Positions 24,234-33,225 of a stretch of DNA of 64,000 nucleotides are shown piece after piece (the first letter of the stretch is position 1; every line of letters starts with the position of its first letter). The notes under the pieces were generated by a model that saw nothing but the letters and a program-made list of their open reading frames with translations, searched no databases and had not been told where the DNA came from. The stretch comes from DASYTH01 sp035712165. Lineage in GTDB: Bacteria; Actinomycetota; Actinomycetes; Mycobacteriales; Pseudonocardiaceae. Where the stretch lies: the NCBI RefSeq assembly GCF_035712165.1, contig NZ_DASTBH010000562.1:40982-104981 (forward strand). The letters are read 5' to 3'. The position numbers were made by a program, and so were the translations under genes.

Positions 24234-25385
24234 TCACCCCGTGGTCACCGTGAGCACACCGGCGTCGGGCAGGCTCGCCGCCCCGGAGATCACGTAGTCG
24301 GAGGCCACGCCGTTGATCGTCACCGTCATCACGTAGTCCACCCCGTCCACGCGGTCCACCAGGGAGACGATCTCGAAGCGCCGGATGGTCCCGCCCCACT
24401 GCCAGGTCAGCGGGTCCACGTAGGCGTTGATCGCGTCCTTCACCGCCTGGATCAGGGTGGCGCTGTCATAACCGGGCAGCGGGTGGAACTGCACCGCGAA
24501 CGGCACGGTCACGATCGTCACGTCGATCACGTGCACGTCCAGGATGGCGACCGCCCGCGCCTCCAGGTCGTCCTCGATGGCGGTCTTGGCCGCGCCCGAC
24601 AGGGCGGCCCCGCCGTCGCCGAGCACCGCCACGGTGATGTGTCCGGGGTCGTCGCCGGGCGCGCCGCCGGAGCCGTCCCACAGGTCCAGCGCGACCGCGC
24701 GGGCCACCTCGGAGCGTTCCAGCGCGGCGGCCTCGAAGTGCCGGGGCAGCACGAGCGCGTCGGACAGCCGCGACAGCCGGGCCACGCCTCGGTCGCGCCA
24801 CTCGTTGTCCGTCTCGGCCGACCGGCCGTCGGCGACGTCGGTGGCCAGCTCGACGTGCTCGATGAACGGCACCGGGTCAACCATGACCAGCCGGGTGCCC
24901 GCGACGATGCCGTTGGCCTGGTCGGTGAAGATGTCGCCGATGATCGAGACGGTGCCGGTGTCGCTACCGGGGGCGACAGTCAGGCCGGGCGGTTCGACCA
25001 GGAAGGTGACGGTGGTCCCGTCGTCGAGCACCAGGTACAGCCGGGTTCCGCCGGGGATGGTGTGCCCGAGCGTGTCGCCGAGGGTGAAGGTGGCGGTGGC
25101 GACCGGCGCGGCGCCGTAGTCCTTGTCGACACCGGCCAGCAGCAGCAGCGCGGCGACCACGGCGCCGGGGACGCGGTTGATGGCCACGACCGCCTCGCTG
25201 ATCTCCAGCGCGAGCGACTCCATCAGCACGACCTCGGTGTTGCCCTCGCGGGGCACCCAACCGGGCAGGTTGAGCTGCGCGGCGGCCAGGCCGGTGTTGA
25301 CGATGTCCTGGTCGGAGACGTCGAAGATCCGCAGGTCGACGTAGGCGGTGATGTCCGGCGAGGGCTGCACGTTGGGGCTGGTCAC
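24234..25385 (-). CDS. Baseplate assembly protein J-like
   Basis: A 383-residue protein from GTG 25385, overlapping the gp25 stop. Typical gpJ segments are PDITAYVDLRIFDVSDQDIV, the LPRHFEAAALERSEVARAVALD region and a C-terminal VTVPFAVQFHPLPGYD domain. It forms the wedge of contractile tails with gp25 and gpI. Confidence 0.88.
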   Translation of the reverse strand: MTSPNVQPSPDITAYVDLRIFDVSDQDIVNTGLAAAQLNLPGWVPREGNTEVVLMESLALEISEAVVAINRVPGAVVAALLLLAGVDKDYGAAPVATATFTLGDTLGHTIPGGTRLYLVLDDGTTVTFLVEPPGLTVAPGSDTGTVSIIGDIFTDQANGIVAGTRLVMVDPVPFIEHVELATDVADGRSAETDNEWRDRGVARLSRLSDALVLPRHFEAAALERSEVARAVALDLWDGSGGAPGDDPGHITVAVLGDGGAALSGAAKTAIEDDLEARAVAILDVHVIDVTIVTVPFAVQFHPLPGYDSATLIQAVKDAINAYVDPLTWQWGGTIRRFEIVSLVDRVDGVDYVMTVTINGVASDYVISGAASLPDAGVLTVTTG

Positions 25386-25708
25386 TGGGCCGGAACCTCC
25401 CGTGTCTCGTCGCGGCGGCTCCAGTTGATCACGACTTCCTCGCGTCCCTCCGCTGGCCTGGTCGTGTTCACCGTGATGATGTCCACCTCGGGGCCGAAGT
25501 CGTTGCAGTGGCGTTGCAGCGCACCGACCGCGAAGCGGGCGAACGCGGGGTCGGCGACGCCGAAGGTGGGCACCTGAACGCGCTCGCCTGGCCGGGTGAG
25601 CATGGCCAGCGCGATCTGCTCGTCGATCTCGCCGTCGCTGTCCTGCTCGACCGTGGCAATCGAGCCAGTCGGGTCGAGCCGGAACGGGAACGAGATCAGC
25701 CGGGGCAT
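25382..25708 (-). CDS. gp25/GPW-like baseplate protein
   Basis: A 108-residue protein, the usual length of gp25-like wedge proteins. It opens SFPFRLDPTGSIATVEQDSD, contains DEQIALAMLTRPGERVQVPTFG and ends with a strand VVINW. These are the hallmark LLTxPGERxMxPxFG-type features. ATG 25708. It starts the sheath-wedge contact in contractile machines. Confidence 0.9.
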   Translation of the reverse strand: MPRLISFPFRLDPTGSIATVEQDSDGEIDEQIALAMLTRPGERVQVPTFGVADPAFARFAVGALQRHCNDFGPEVDIITVNTTRPAEGREEVVINWSRRDETREVPAQ

Positions 25709-25781
25709 GCGGGCATCGTCTCATCGGGCCAGGCTGACCAGGGGTAGACGCGCCGCCGAGGCCGCTGCCAGGCTATGGATC

Positions 25782-25997
25782 ATGAGTGCACCCATTGAGC
25801 CGCCCGAGGGCTACGCGTTCATCAACAGCGCGGTCGGCCCATTCAGCTGGGACGACCCGAACCAGTCGAGCCAGATCTACTGGCCGGACGAGTCCGACCG
25901 GAACCGCGTGGTCGTCGTGCACCAGGCGTGCGGCTGCTTCGTCTCGATGGCGAACGTCGAGACACACGACGCGTGGCATGCCAGCCTGAGTGCCTAG
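25782..25997 (+). CDS. Reverse-oriented single gene (moron-like)
   Basis: A 71-residue + strand frame from ATG 25782 in a 285-bp gap of the - strand tail operon. The product (GYAFINSAVGPFSWDDP, VVVVHQACGCFV) has normal protein composition and no overlap with another gene, except that its stop and the spike gene stop share one CTAG. No clear promoter or strong ribosome site is seen; a TATGGA box lies just ahead of the start. Its placement matches lysogenic-conversion or accessory genes, but this is inference. Confidence 0.5.
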   Translation: MSAPIEPPEGYAFINSAVGPFSWDDPNQSSQIYWPDESDRNRVVVVHQACGCFVSMANVETHDAWHASLSA

Positions 25998-27067
25998 TTC
26001 GCGGCGGCGATCCACCACGGGTTGGGCTCGGCCGTCCACGTGCCGTCCGTGATCGTGACCGAGGTCGGCGCCGACGCCTGGCCGGTCTTGGTGCCGAAGA
26101 CGATCGTCGGGTTGAGCCCGCCGGTGACCTGGACGTTGCTCTGCATGGTGACGATCTTGGGCGTCGTGGTGTAGGAGTTGTTGACCCACAGCAGCAAGAT
26201 CACGTAAGTGCCAGCGCTGACGCTGGCGGTGGTGAAAGTGAAGTCCTGGACGCCGGTCGCGGTGAGGGTGTTGGTCCCGCTCCCGGCCACCGTGTACGGA
26301 CCGGCCGCAGTGCTGGACGTGAGCAGCGACGCGGTGCAACTGCCCGCACCGGTCCCGGCCGTCTGCACGATCACCCGGATGCGGCCGAACCCGACGCCCA
26401 GGCGCATGCGGGTGCGCCAGATGTAGGCCACCTGCGCACCCAGCGTTCGGGTGTTGGTGGTGAGAGTGCGGGGGAACGGGCTGATGATGTCGCCGTAGAT
26501 GTCGAACTCGTGCGCGTCCCGGAAGACCTGCGTGTACTGCTGGATTGTCGAGATCTGGCTGGTGTGCGTGGCCAGGGTCGAGGTGTGCGAACTGATCGTC
26601 GTGGTGTTGCTGGAGATGTTGCCCTCGGCTGTGGTCAGCCTGGTGTCCTGCGTGGTGTTGACGCCCTCGACGGCGGTCAACCGCGTGTTCTGCGTGGTGT
26701 TGAGGGTGTCGATGCCGTCCAGCCGGGTGTTCTGGGTGACGTTGGTGTTGTGCTCGGTGGTGATGTTGGCTACGGCCGCGTCCAGCGCGGTCTGGTCGGC
26801 CTTGGCCGCCAGCGCGGCCGTGAGGCCGGGGATGTCGCTGATGTCCGGATACCGGGGGTCCAGCGCCCCCAGGATGACCAGGTTGTCCCGGCTGGTCCCG
26901 GTCGCTGCCAGCACCACCCGGTCACCGGCCAGGAGGCCGGGCACACACGAGGGGCACGGTCCGAACTTCCGGTCGCGGGCGAGCGCGACCGATTCGAGGT
27001 AGTAGCCGCCGGAGGTCGGATCCTGGTTGATCACCCGACCGATGTGCAGGTAGCCGTAGTCGCCCAT
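25994..27067 (-). CDS. Baseplate spike with OB-fold and long coiled coil
   Basis: A 357-residue protein. Residues 1-75 (LHIGRVINQDPTSGGYYL, GLLAGDRVVLAATGTSRDNLVILG) fit the OB-fold of gpV/gp5-like spike proteins. Residues 85-175 are a series of about 10-14-residue Asn/Thr repeats (TQNTRLDGID, TQNTRLTAVEG, TQDTRLTTAEG) that should form a trimeric coiled coil. The last 150 residues are beta-rich, perhaps a tip or fibre domain. Start overlaps the hub stop (TGATG). Confidence 0.78.
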   Translation of the reverse strand: MGDYGYLHIGRVINQDPTSGGYYLESVALARDRKFGPCPSCVPGLLAGDRVVLAATGTSRDNLVILGALDPRYPDISDIPGLTAALAAKADQTALDAAVANITTEHNTNVTQNTRLDGIDTLNTTQNTRLTAVEGVNTTQDTRLTTAEGNISSNTTTISSHTSTLATHTSQISTIQQYTQVFRDAHEFDIYGDIISPFPRTLTTNTRTLGAQVAYIWRTRMRLGVGFGRIRVIVQTAGTGAGSCTASLLTSSTAAGPYTVAGSGTNTLTATGVQDFTFTTASVSAGTYVILLLWVNNSYTTTPKIVTMQSNVQVTGGLNPTIVFGTKTGQASAPTSVTITDGTWTAEPNPWWIAAAN

Positions 27068-28920
27068 CAGTACCCCTGTGCTCCTGGGATGCGACCGGCC
27101 GCCGTCCAGCCCCGGTTGTTCGCGTTGCCCTGCCGCACACCCTGGCTGGGGTTCATCGCCTCGATGGTCTTGCCGTTGCCCAGCGAGATCGCGACGTGGC
27201 CCGGCATGAACAGCAGCGCGCCCTTGGTGTTGATGCCCTGCTGGACGCTGATCAGGGTTCCCTTGGACTTGCAGTGCGCGAGCTGCGCGGCCGACCCGTC
27301 CGGCACCCTCGGGTTGATCCCGGCTCGCGCGGCGGCCCATTCGACCAGCTCAGAGCAGTCGAAGGCGCGCGGGTTGGGATCCGAGACCGACGCCTCGGCG
27401 CCGAAGACGTAGCGCTTCCCGGCCTGCTGGAGGGCCAGCGCCACGAACTGGCCCACCTGCCCGTCGGCGCCGCCGCCGGAGGCCGAGCTGCCCGAGGAGG
27501 TCGAGCCGCCGTTGGCGCCCGCGCTGGTCGTCTGGGTGGGTGGCTGCGGCGGGGGATCCACCGGCAGGGTCAGGGTGATCTCGGCGCCGTCGGTGTCGGT
27601 CCCCAGGTTGTGCGAGATCGACGTGCACATGAACGTGATCCAGTCGTTGGCCGCGACACTCGGGGTGTTGCGGATCATCACCGGCACGCCGGGGCGGAAG
27701 TACTGGGCACGGTTGAGTGGGATGCGCGCCGTCACCTGGACGACGTCCGACCGGCTGCCGATCGAGACGTACCGGGCGCTGGGCATGGTCAGGAAACGCT
27801 CGCCCTCGGTCGGCGGCGCGTGCCAGGACAGCCGCAGCGGGCCGGGCGCGGTCCACTGCATGGCGAACGCGGATGAGCCGAACACGAGGCGGCGCCCCGA
27901 GATGAACACCCGCTTGCCGAGTTCCTTGGCCAGGCGCACGATCGTGGTCCAGGCGCTGGGGATCTCGCCACTGCCGCCGGTGCCCGACTGGTCCTCGGCG
28001 TCGCGAGCGATCACCGACTGGGTCGGCACCGCCTCGCCCAGGAAGTACAGGCTTGGCCGGAGCCCAGCCTGGAACATCTCCGTCCAGATCCAGCTGGTGG
28101 CGCTCTGCCCCTCGGCGGTGCGGGGGCCGCGCAGCTTCATCAGGGCATAGACCATGTCGTCGATGCACGTGACGGTCAGCTGGCCGGTGCCGTGGCTGCC
28201 GGGCTCGAACTTCATCTCGTCGATGCGCAGGTCGAGGTCCCGGTACTGGACGCGGGTGCCCTGCACCCACAGGTTGCGGGCCTGCCAGAGCAGCTCACCC
28301 TCGGGGTCGGCGATGGTGAAGGTCACGTGCGGCACGGTGTCGACGGCGGCCTGGTAGGTGGGGCTACCGATGATCACCGAGGAGAAGTCGCCCGCGATCT
28401 CCGAACCGAGGATGCGCAGCCCCGCCAGCTCGGTCGCGGTCTCCTCGGCCGCCGCCAGCGGCGTACCCACGCCCGCCTTGGTCGCCTCCGGGCCGAGCGG
28501 CCCGTACGTGACCGCCGGAGTGGTTCCGCTGTCGCCGTTGGCCGTGCCGCTGCTGCCGGGCAGGGAGGGGTTCCCGGTCACGTTGGCGGCCTGCGCCACG
28601 CCTTGGCGGGCCTCGTTCATGTACTTCTGGTAGGCGCCGGAGGTGTAGGCGACCCACGCCCGCTTGCCCTGCGACTTGTAGATGTCGTAGGCCGCCTTGG
28701 TGTTGTAGGCCGCGTCCGAGAGCAGTTTGCGCTGGTCGTACTGCTTGTGCACCGACCAGAGGATCTGGAACAGGCCCGAGGCCGAGCTGCTGGGGTTCTT
28801 CGCCTCGACGCGGAAGCCGGACTCGGCCTTGCACACCGCGACCATCGTCACCCAGTCGGACTCGGGAAAGCCCGCCTGCTTGACCAGGACCGCGACCTGC
28901 GCGGCGGTGAGCGTGGTCAT
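27067..28920 (-). CDS. Baseplate hub fused to two wall-degrading domains
   Basis: A 617-residue three-part protein. Residues 1-110 form a lysozyme/SLT-like domain (VCKAESGFRV with E33, then SASGLFQI). Residues 190-470 look like a gpD/hub beta-barrel domain. A Gly/Ser linker leads to an NlpC/P60-type peptidase (about 490-617) with FDCSELVEW (C522) and GHVAISLG (H575). It would sit at the tail tip and open peptidoglycan during infection. Having both enzymes flank the hub in one chain is uncommon. Confidence 0.85.
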   Translation of the reverse strand: MTTLTAAQVAVLVKQAGFPESDWVTMVAVCKAESGFRVEAKNPSSSASGLFQILWSVHKQYDQRKLLSDAAYNTKAAYDIYKSQGKRAWVAYTSGAYQKYMNEARQGVAQAANVTGNPSLPGSSGTANGDSGTTPAVTYGPLGPEATKAGVGTPLAAAEETATELAGLRILGSEIAGDFSSVIIGSPTYQAAVDTVPHVTFTIADPEGELLWQARNLWVQGTRVQYRDLDLRIDEMKFEPGSHGTGQLTVTCIDDMVYALMKLRGPRTAEGQSATSWIWTEMFQAGLRPSLYFLGEAVPTQSVIARDAEDQSGTGGSGEIPSAWTTIVRLAKELGKRVFISGRRLVFGSSAFAMQWTAPGPLRLSWHAPPTEGERFLTMPSARYVSIGSRSDVVQVTARIPLNRAQYFRPGVPVMIRNTPSVAANDWITFMCTSISHNLGTDTDGAEITLTLPVDPPPQPPTQTTSAGANGGSTSSGSSASGGGADGQVGQFVALALQQAGKRYVFGAEASVSDPNPRAFDCSELVEWAAARAGINPRVPDGSAAQLAHCKSKGTLISVQQGINTKGALLFMPGHVAISLGNGKTIEAMNPSQGVRQGNANNRGWTAAGRIPGAQGY

Positions 28921-29600
28921 GGGATCACGAACACCTGACCGGGGTAGATCCAGTGTGGATCTTTGATCTGGTTGCGGTTGGCATCGAAGATCCGGGGCCA
29001 CAGCGTGCCCTTGCCGTAGTACCGCTGCGCGATGCCCCACAGCGTGTCCCCTCGGACCACGGTGTGCCGCCGCTGCGGCGCGGGCGCGGGCGGCGCCGGG
29101 GCGGGCTGGGTTCCGCCGGTGATCGGCCCGACGGCCGGAGCGGCGTCGCTGGCGCGCTTGAGGGTCACCGAGATGGTCGCTCGCGTGATCTCGTTGGTGA
29201 CCGGATGGCGCAGCTCGGAGGTGTAGCCCATGTCGTCGACTCGCCACAGCCCGGCCTCCTGGGGGCCGTAGCGCACGATCACCCGCTCGCGGGTGTAGGC
29301 CAGCGCGCGGATGGCGTTCACGGCGGGCGCCTGCGGGGCGAACATGTTGGCGGTGTCGATCGCGAGGAACGAGAACGCCATGGTCTCCAGCCGCAGCCCC
29401 TTGCGCAGCAGCAGCGGCTCGCGGCCGGAGCGCTCGGTTTCGACCCACACCTGGCCGATGTTGTCGTAGGTGATCGCGCGGGGGGCGACCGCCACGGAGA
29501 AGGTGATCTTCCCGCTTTCGCCGTACAGGTACATCCGTTCGTTCTCGATGCCGGGGAAGGACTTCCCGGTGAGCGGGTCGCGGATCAGGACGACAGCCAC
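28917..29600 (-). CDS. LysM tail protein (tube-hub adaptor)
   Basis: A 227-residue protein. The N-terminal half (YLYGESGKITFSVAVAPRAI, YGPQEAGLWRVDDMGYTSEL) resembles the tape-measure-proximal tail protein. The C-terminal LysM (HTVVRGDTLWGIAQRYYGKG...YPGQVFVIP, from about residue 178) is the fold of gpX/gp53-like proteins. It probably connects tail tube to hub. GTG start with GGGAGG. Confidence 0.82.
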   Translation of the reverse strand: MAVVLIRDPLTGKSFPGIENERMYLYGESGKITFSVAVAPRAITYDNIGQVWVETERSGREPLLLRKGLRLETMAFSFLAIDTANMFAPQAPAVNAIRALAYTRERVIVRYGPQEAGLWRVDDMGYTSELRHPVTNEITRATISVTLKRASDAAPAVGPITGGTQPAPAPPAPAPQRRHTVVRGDTLWGIAQRYYGKGTLWPRIFDANRNQIKDPHWIYPGQVFVIP

Positions 29601-29602
29601 GC

Positions 29603-32600
29603 CTACCTCCCTGCCGTCTCGTACTTGTACCGGCCGTGGGCCTCCTCCTCGCGCCGGTACGCGCGCCAGGCGTCCAGCACGTCCTTGGTGGTGTCCCCCG
29701 TCCCGTGCACGTGCACGGGCGGCATCTGGCCGTCGATCGAGCTGGCCAACCGGTCGATCGAGCGGGCCAGCCCGTCGCCGCCGCTGCTGGCCGCCGGGCC
29801 GAGCGCGTCGGCGTAGCCGGGCACCGACCGCGCCACGGCCGCCGCCACCCCGGCGGGGATGGTCTTGGTGAGGCCGGGCAGCGCGTCGAGGGTCGACAGG
29901 TTCGGCACGACGTAGCCGCCGGAGGGCAGGGTGGTGATCTCGGGGCCGTTGACGCCGACCATGCCGGTGACCTGACCGTTGACCACCACGGGCTCCGGAC
30001 CGTGCTCGCCGACCAGGGCCTTGCCCGGCGGGGCCTCACCGCCGTGCCAGAGCTTGGGCATCTTGGGCAGGCCGAAGGTCGAGCCGCCGATGCCGGGCAC
30101 CCAGTCGGGGATCGTCACCGACGGGATCGCGTTCCACACGTTCGCGATGCCGTTCCACACGGCCTTGATGACGGACATGATCCCGTCCCAGATGCCGTGA
30201 ATGACCTTGCCTGCCGCGTCGGCGGCGGCCTTGATCCCGTCCCACACGGCCGAGCCCGCCTTGCCGATCGCGTCGAAGATCGGCTTGAGGAAGCTCCACA
30301 CGCCGCTGACCAGCGACTTTATCCCGTTCCACACGCCCGAGGCCACCGACTGAATGGCCGTCCAAATCGCGGATCCGACGCTTCGAATTGTGTTGAAAAT
30401 TGGCAGGAGGACGGAATTCCATACTGCGCTCGCGGCGCCCGAAATCGCATTCCAGGCTGCCGTGGCAATCGCCGAGACCGCATTCCAGGCTGCCGTCGCG
30501 ATAGAGTTCAGGGTCGTGAAGAACGGCAGGAGGACGTTGTTCCACAGCCACATCGCGCCTTGGCTGATCAGGTTCCACATGAAGGTCGCAGCGGAGCTGA
30601 TCGCGTTCCATACGGCGACGGCGACGTTTGCTATGGCCTGGAAAATCGGCCGCAGGATGGTCTCCCACGCCCACTTTGCAATCGCAATAATGGCCTTGAA
30701 AATCGCCTCGAAAGTGCTGGCGATAAGCCAGACGATCACCATGATGACGTAGACAACCGTCTGAACGATGAACTTGATGATGTTGAAAGCGATTCGCGCT
30801 CCGGCGACGATCACTTTCCAGACCGGCTCGAACACGTTCGTCCACAGCCACATCGCGGCCGTCTTGATCGCGTTGACCACGGCGTTCCAGGCTGTGACCA
30901 GGGTCTGCCAGATACTAACGGCAGTATTCACTACCCAGTGAATTGCTGCCAGGATCGCATTCCACACCGCCATCGCGGCCGTCTTGATCGCATTCCACAC
31001 GGCGATCACGGCGTCTCGGAACCATGCGAACTTGAACCACATGAAAATGATCGCGGCCACCACCAGCGCGATCACTATCAAGATCGGGTTCGCCAGCATC
31101 GCCGCGCCGATGGCTCGGATGACGCCGACGATGGCCATGCCCACCTTGGTGAAGATCGGCCCCAGCCAGCGGGTGACATTGCCGAACAGGCGTTGCGCCA
31201 CCGTCAGCTCCCCTACCCCGGCGTGCGCCTTGCTCACCCACTTGAACGCCTCGGCACCCTTGCCCACCAACGTGAACACCGGCCCCAGCAGCTTGAAGCC
31301 GAGGAACGCCGCGACCAGGCCCGAGATCAGGAACGAGGCGCCCGGCACGTTCTGCATGATCCACACGACAGCTTCGGCCAGCTTCGCGATGGCCAGCACG
31401 AACATCGTCAGCGCCGAGAAGTCCAGCTGCGACATGAACCGAACCAGCGCGGTCGCCGCCTCGATCAGCGCGGGGCCGAGCCCCTGCTGGCCGGACAGCT
31501 TCGAGACCAGCTCGCCGAGCGCGGGCGCGAACTCGGTGCGGATCTGGTTGAGCAGCGGCGCCACGTTCTGGTTCGCGGCCAGCCCGCCGAACCCCTTCAC
31601 GATCATCCCGAGCAGCTTGCCCATCTCGCGCAGCGCCGGGAGGCTGTCCTGGAAGTACTGGTTGATCCGGGCCTGCCCCTCGGCGGACCCGGTCCACAGG
31701 CGGAACTTGTAGGCCGCGTCCTCGATCGAGCTGCCCATCTCACCCGCGTAACCGGCGCCGACGCGGAAGATGTTGAACAGGCCGATCAGCACGTCCACAA
31801 TGACGCCGATGGTGCGCTTGAAGATCTCCCACGACTTGTTCAGCCAGGCCGTCAGCTTGCCGTTCTCCAGGTTGCGCGCCGTCCAGGCGGCCATCGCCTC
31901 GGCCGCGTCGCGGAAGATCTGGGCGGCGTCCTGGGCCATCGGCAGGGCGGCCTGGAGCACGTTCAGCAGGGCTCGCGCGAGGAACAGCAGGCCGTTGGCG
32001 AGGTTGGCGACGATGGGCCGCAGCCCGACGAAGATCGCACTCACCTGGTTGAGGAACGGTGCCGACTTAGCCATGTCGCCCGCGTTGCGCGCCGCGCCGC
32101 CGATCTCCTTGCCGAGTCCGGCCAGGCCCTTGCCGGTGACGCTGGCCAGCTTGCCGATCGAGTTCGAGAAGTAGTTCAGGCCCGACCGCAGCCCACCCTT
32201 GGCGATCTGGTCGCCCAGCTCGGTGAACTGGTTCTTGATGCGGGTCAGCACCGGTTCGAGCTGGGTGGCGGCGAGCTTCCACGCCAGCATGGACAGCTTC
32301 GCGGCGGCGAAGATCGGCAGGGCTCCGGCGACCACGCCGACCATCGGGGACAGGCCGCCGATGGCGATGGCCGCGCCCGCTCCCAGCGCGGACAGGCCGC
32401 CCGCCAGGGCGAACACGCCGGTGACGATCCCGGCGACGGTGAACAGCTTCACCGTGGTCTGGAAGAACTTGGCCTCTCGGCCCGCCTTGTTCGCCTTCTT
32501 GGCGAACCTGTCCAGGCCCTTGCTGCCGACGGCCGCCTTCGTGCCGGACTTGACCGCCTCGTCGCCCAGGTCCTTGACCGGCTTCTTGGCTTGCCGTGAC

Positions 32601-32797
32601 TGGTCGCCCACCTCGTCGGCCGACTCGGCGGCCTTGTCCATCCCGGCCGCGAACTCGGCGCCGCCCTTCGCGCCAGCGCGGCCCATCTCGCCGACGGCGC
32701 GTTCCAGGGAGTCCAGCCGTGCCTCGATGCGGGCGACCGCCTCGCTGATGTCGTCGTTGAGGCTGGCGTCGATGCGCACTTCGTCCTCGCCCGCCAC
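29603..32797 (-). CDS. Tape measure protein
   Basis: A 1,064-residue protein. N-terminal coiled coil (SEAVARIEARLDSLERAVGEM), a membrane-like region (about 115-165, 505-590), then many short hydrophobic repeats with conserved Trp (IATAAWNAVS, IATAAWNAIS, VWNGI) and a glycine-rich C-terminal end. This is the classic make-up of a tape measure, which sets tail length and is ejected into the cell. The length fits a tail of roughly 150 nm by the usual 1.5 angstrom per residue rule. GTG start with GGGGAGG. A stretch at 30.35-31.08 kb uses AT-richer codons than the rest. Confidence 0.92.
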   Translation of the reverse strand: MAGEDEVRIDASLNDDISEAVARIEARLDSLERAVGEMGRAGAKGGAEFAAGMDKAAESADEVGDQSRQAKKPVKDLGDEAVKSGTKAAVGSKGLDRFAKKANKAGREAKFFQTTVKLFTVAGIVTGVFALAGGLSALGAGAAIAIGGLSPMVGVVAGALPIFAAAKLSMLAWKLAATQLEPVLTRIKNQFTELGDQIAKGGLRSGLNYFSNSIGKLASVTGKGLAGLGKEIGGAARNAGDMAKSAPFLNQVSAIFVGLRPIVANLANGLLFLARALLNVLQAALPMAQDAAQIFRDAAEAMAAWTARNLENGKLTAWLNKSWEIFKRTIGVIVDVLIGLFNIFRVGAGYAGEMGSSIEDAAYKFRLWTGSAEGQARINQYFQDSLPALREMGKLLGMIVKGFGGLAANQNVAPLLNQIRTEFAPALGELVSKLSGQQGLGPALIEAATALVRFMSQLDFSALTMFVLAIAKLAEAVVWIMQNVPGASFLISGLVAAFLGFKLLGPVFTLVGKGAEAFKWVSKAHAGVGELTVAQRLFGNVTRWLGPIFTKVGMAIVGVIRAIGAAMLANPILIVIALVVAAIIFMWFKFAWFRDAVIAVWNAIKTAAMAVWNAILAAIHWVVNTAVSIWQTLVTAWNAVVNAIKTAAMWLWTNVFEPVWKVIVAGARIAFNIIKFIVQTVVYVIMVIVWLIASTFEAIFKAIIAIAKWAWETILRPIFQAIANVAVAVWNAISSAATFMWNLISQGAMWLWNNVLLPFFTTLNSIATAAWNAVSAIATAAWNAISGAASAVWNSVLLPIFNTIRSVGSAIWTAIQSVASGVWNGIKSLVSGVWSFLKPIFDAIGKAGSAVWDGIKAAADAAGKVIHGIWDGIMSVIKAVWNGIANVWNAIPSVTIPDWVPGIGGSTFGLPKMPKLWHGGEAPPGKALVGEHGPEPVVVNGQVTGMVGVNGPEITTLPSGGYVVPNLSTLDALPGLTKTIPAGVAAAVARSVPGYADALGPAASSGGDGLARSIDRLASSIDGQMPPVHVHGTGDTTKDVLDAWRAYRREEEAHGRYKYETAGR

Positions 32798-32875
32798 GCC
32801 TCACCTCCCCGCCGTCAGCCCTGGGTCCGGCTGATCGTTGCATGACCACGGGGCCGGACCGGGAAGGCGCGCGGA

Positions 32876-32941
32876 GGGAGCCCAGGAACGCGAAACGGCC
32901 GGTCAGGCATGACATCCTGACCGGCCGTAGCGCGGCTCCCC
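32876..32941 (-). terminator. Long hairpin between chaperone and tape measure
   Basis: A perfect 13-bp stem (ACGGCCGGTCAGG, 32895-32907, with its complement at 32916-32928), extended by outer GGGAGCC/GGCTCCC arms. On the - strand TTTCGCGTT follows the inner stem. It lies in the 170-bp gap after the tail chaperone and may act as a partial terminator that lowers tape-measure expression. Confidence 0.65.
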
Positions 32942-32967
32942 GTCCCCTCGGCTCCCGCCTGTTGATC

Positions 32968-33225
32968 TTACCTGTGGCTCTTGCGCCGGGCCGCGCGTGC
33001 CTCGGCTTCGGCCTCGGCCTTCTTGTCGCGGTTGACCACCATCACGGCCGCGATCCGCACCAGCATCGGGAAGTCGTCGCCGTGGTCGTCGAGCAGCGTC
33101 ACCGGGTCGAGGTGGAACACGCGGGCCACGCGGGCGGCCTGCTCGACACGCGCGTCATGGCTCAGGAACTCCAGCGCCGCCTCGACCCGGCGTTTCCGGA
33201 TCGGGTTGACGCTGCTCAGTTCGTA
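32968..33225 (-). CDS. Frameshift extension of tail assembly chaperone (T part)
   Basis: Beyond the chaperone stop the -1 frame is open for 85 codons: it reads YELSSVNPIRKRRVEAALEF and ends in a Lys/Ala/Glu helix and basic tail. A -1 slip is only possible between 33240 and 33216, since the -1 frame has a stop at 33241-33243. The only fitting sequence there is CCCT in GACCCTACG (33230-33222), where a proline tRNA could slide from CCT to CCC. G/GT-type frameshifts at this place, just before the tape measure, are typical of tailed phages. Confidence 0.72.
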   Translation of the reverse strand, partial: YELSSVNPIRKRRVEAALEFLSHDARVEQAARVARVFHLDPVTLLDDHGDDFPMLVRIAAVMVVNRDKKAEAEAEARAARRKSHR

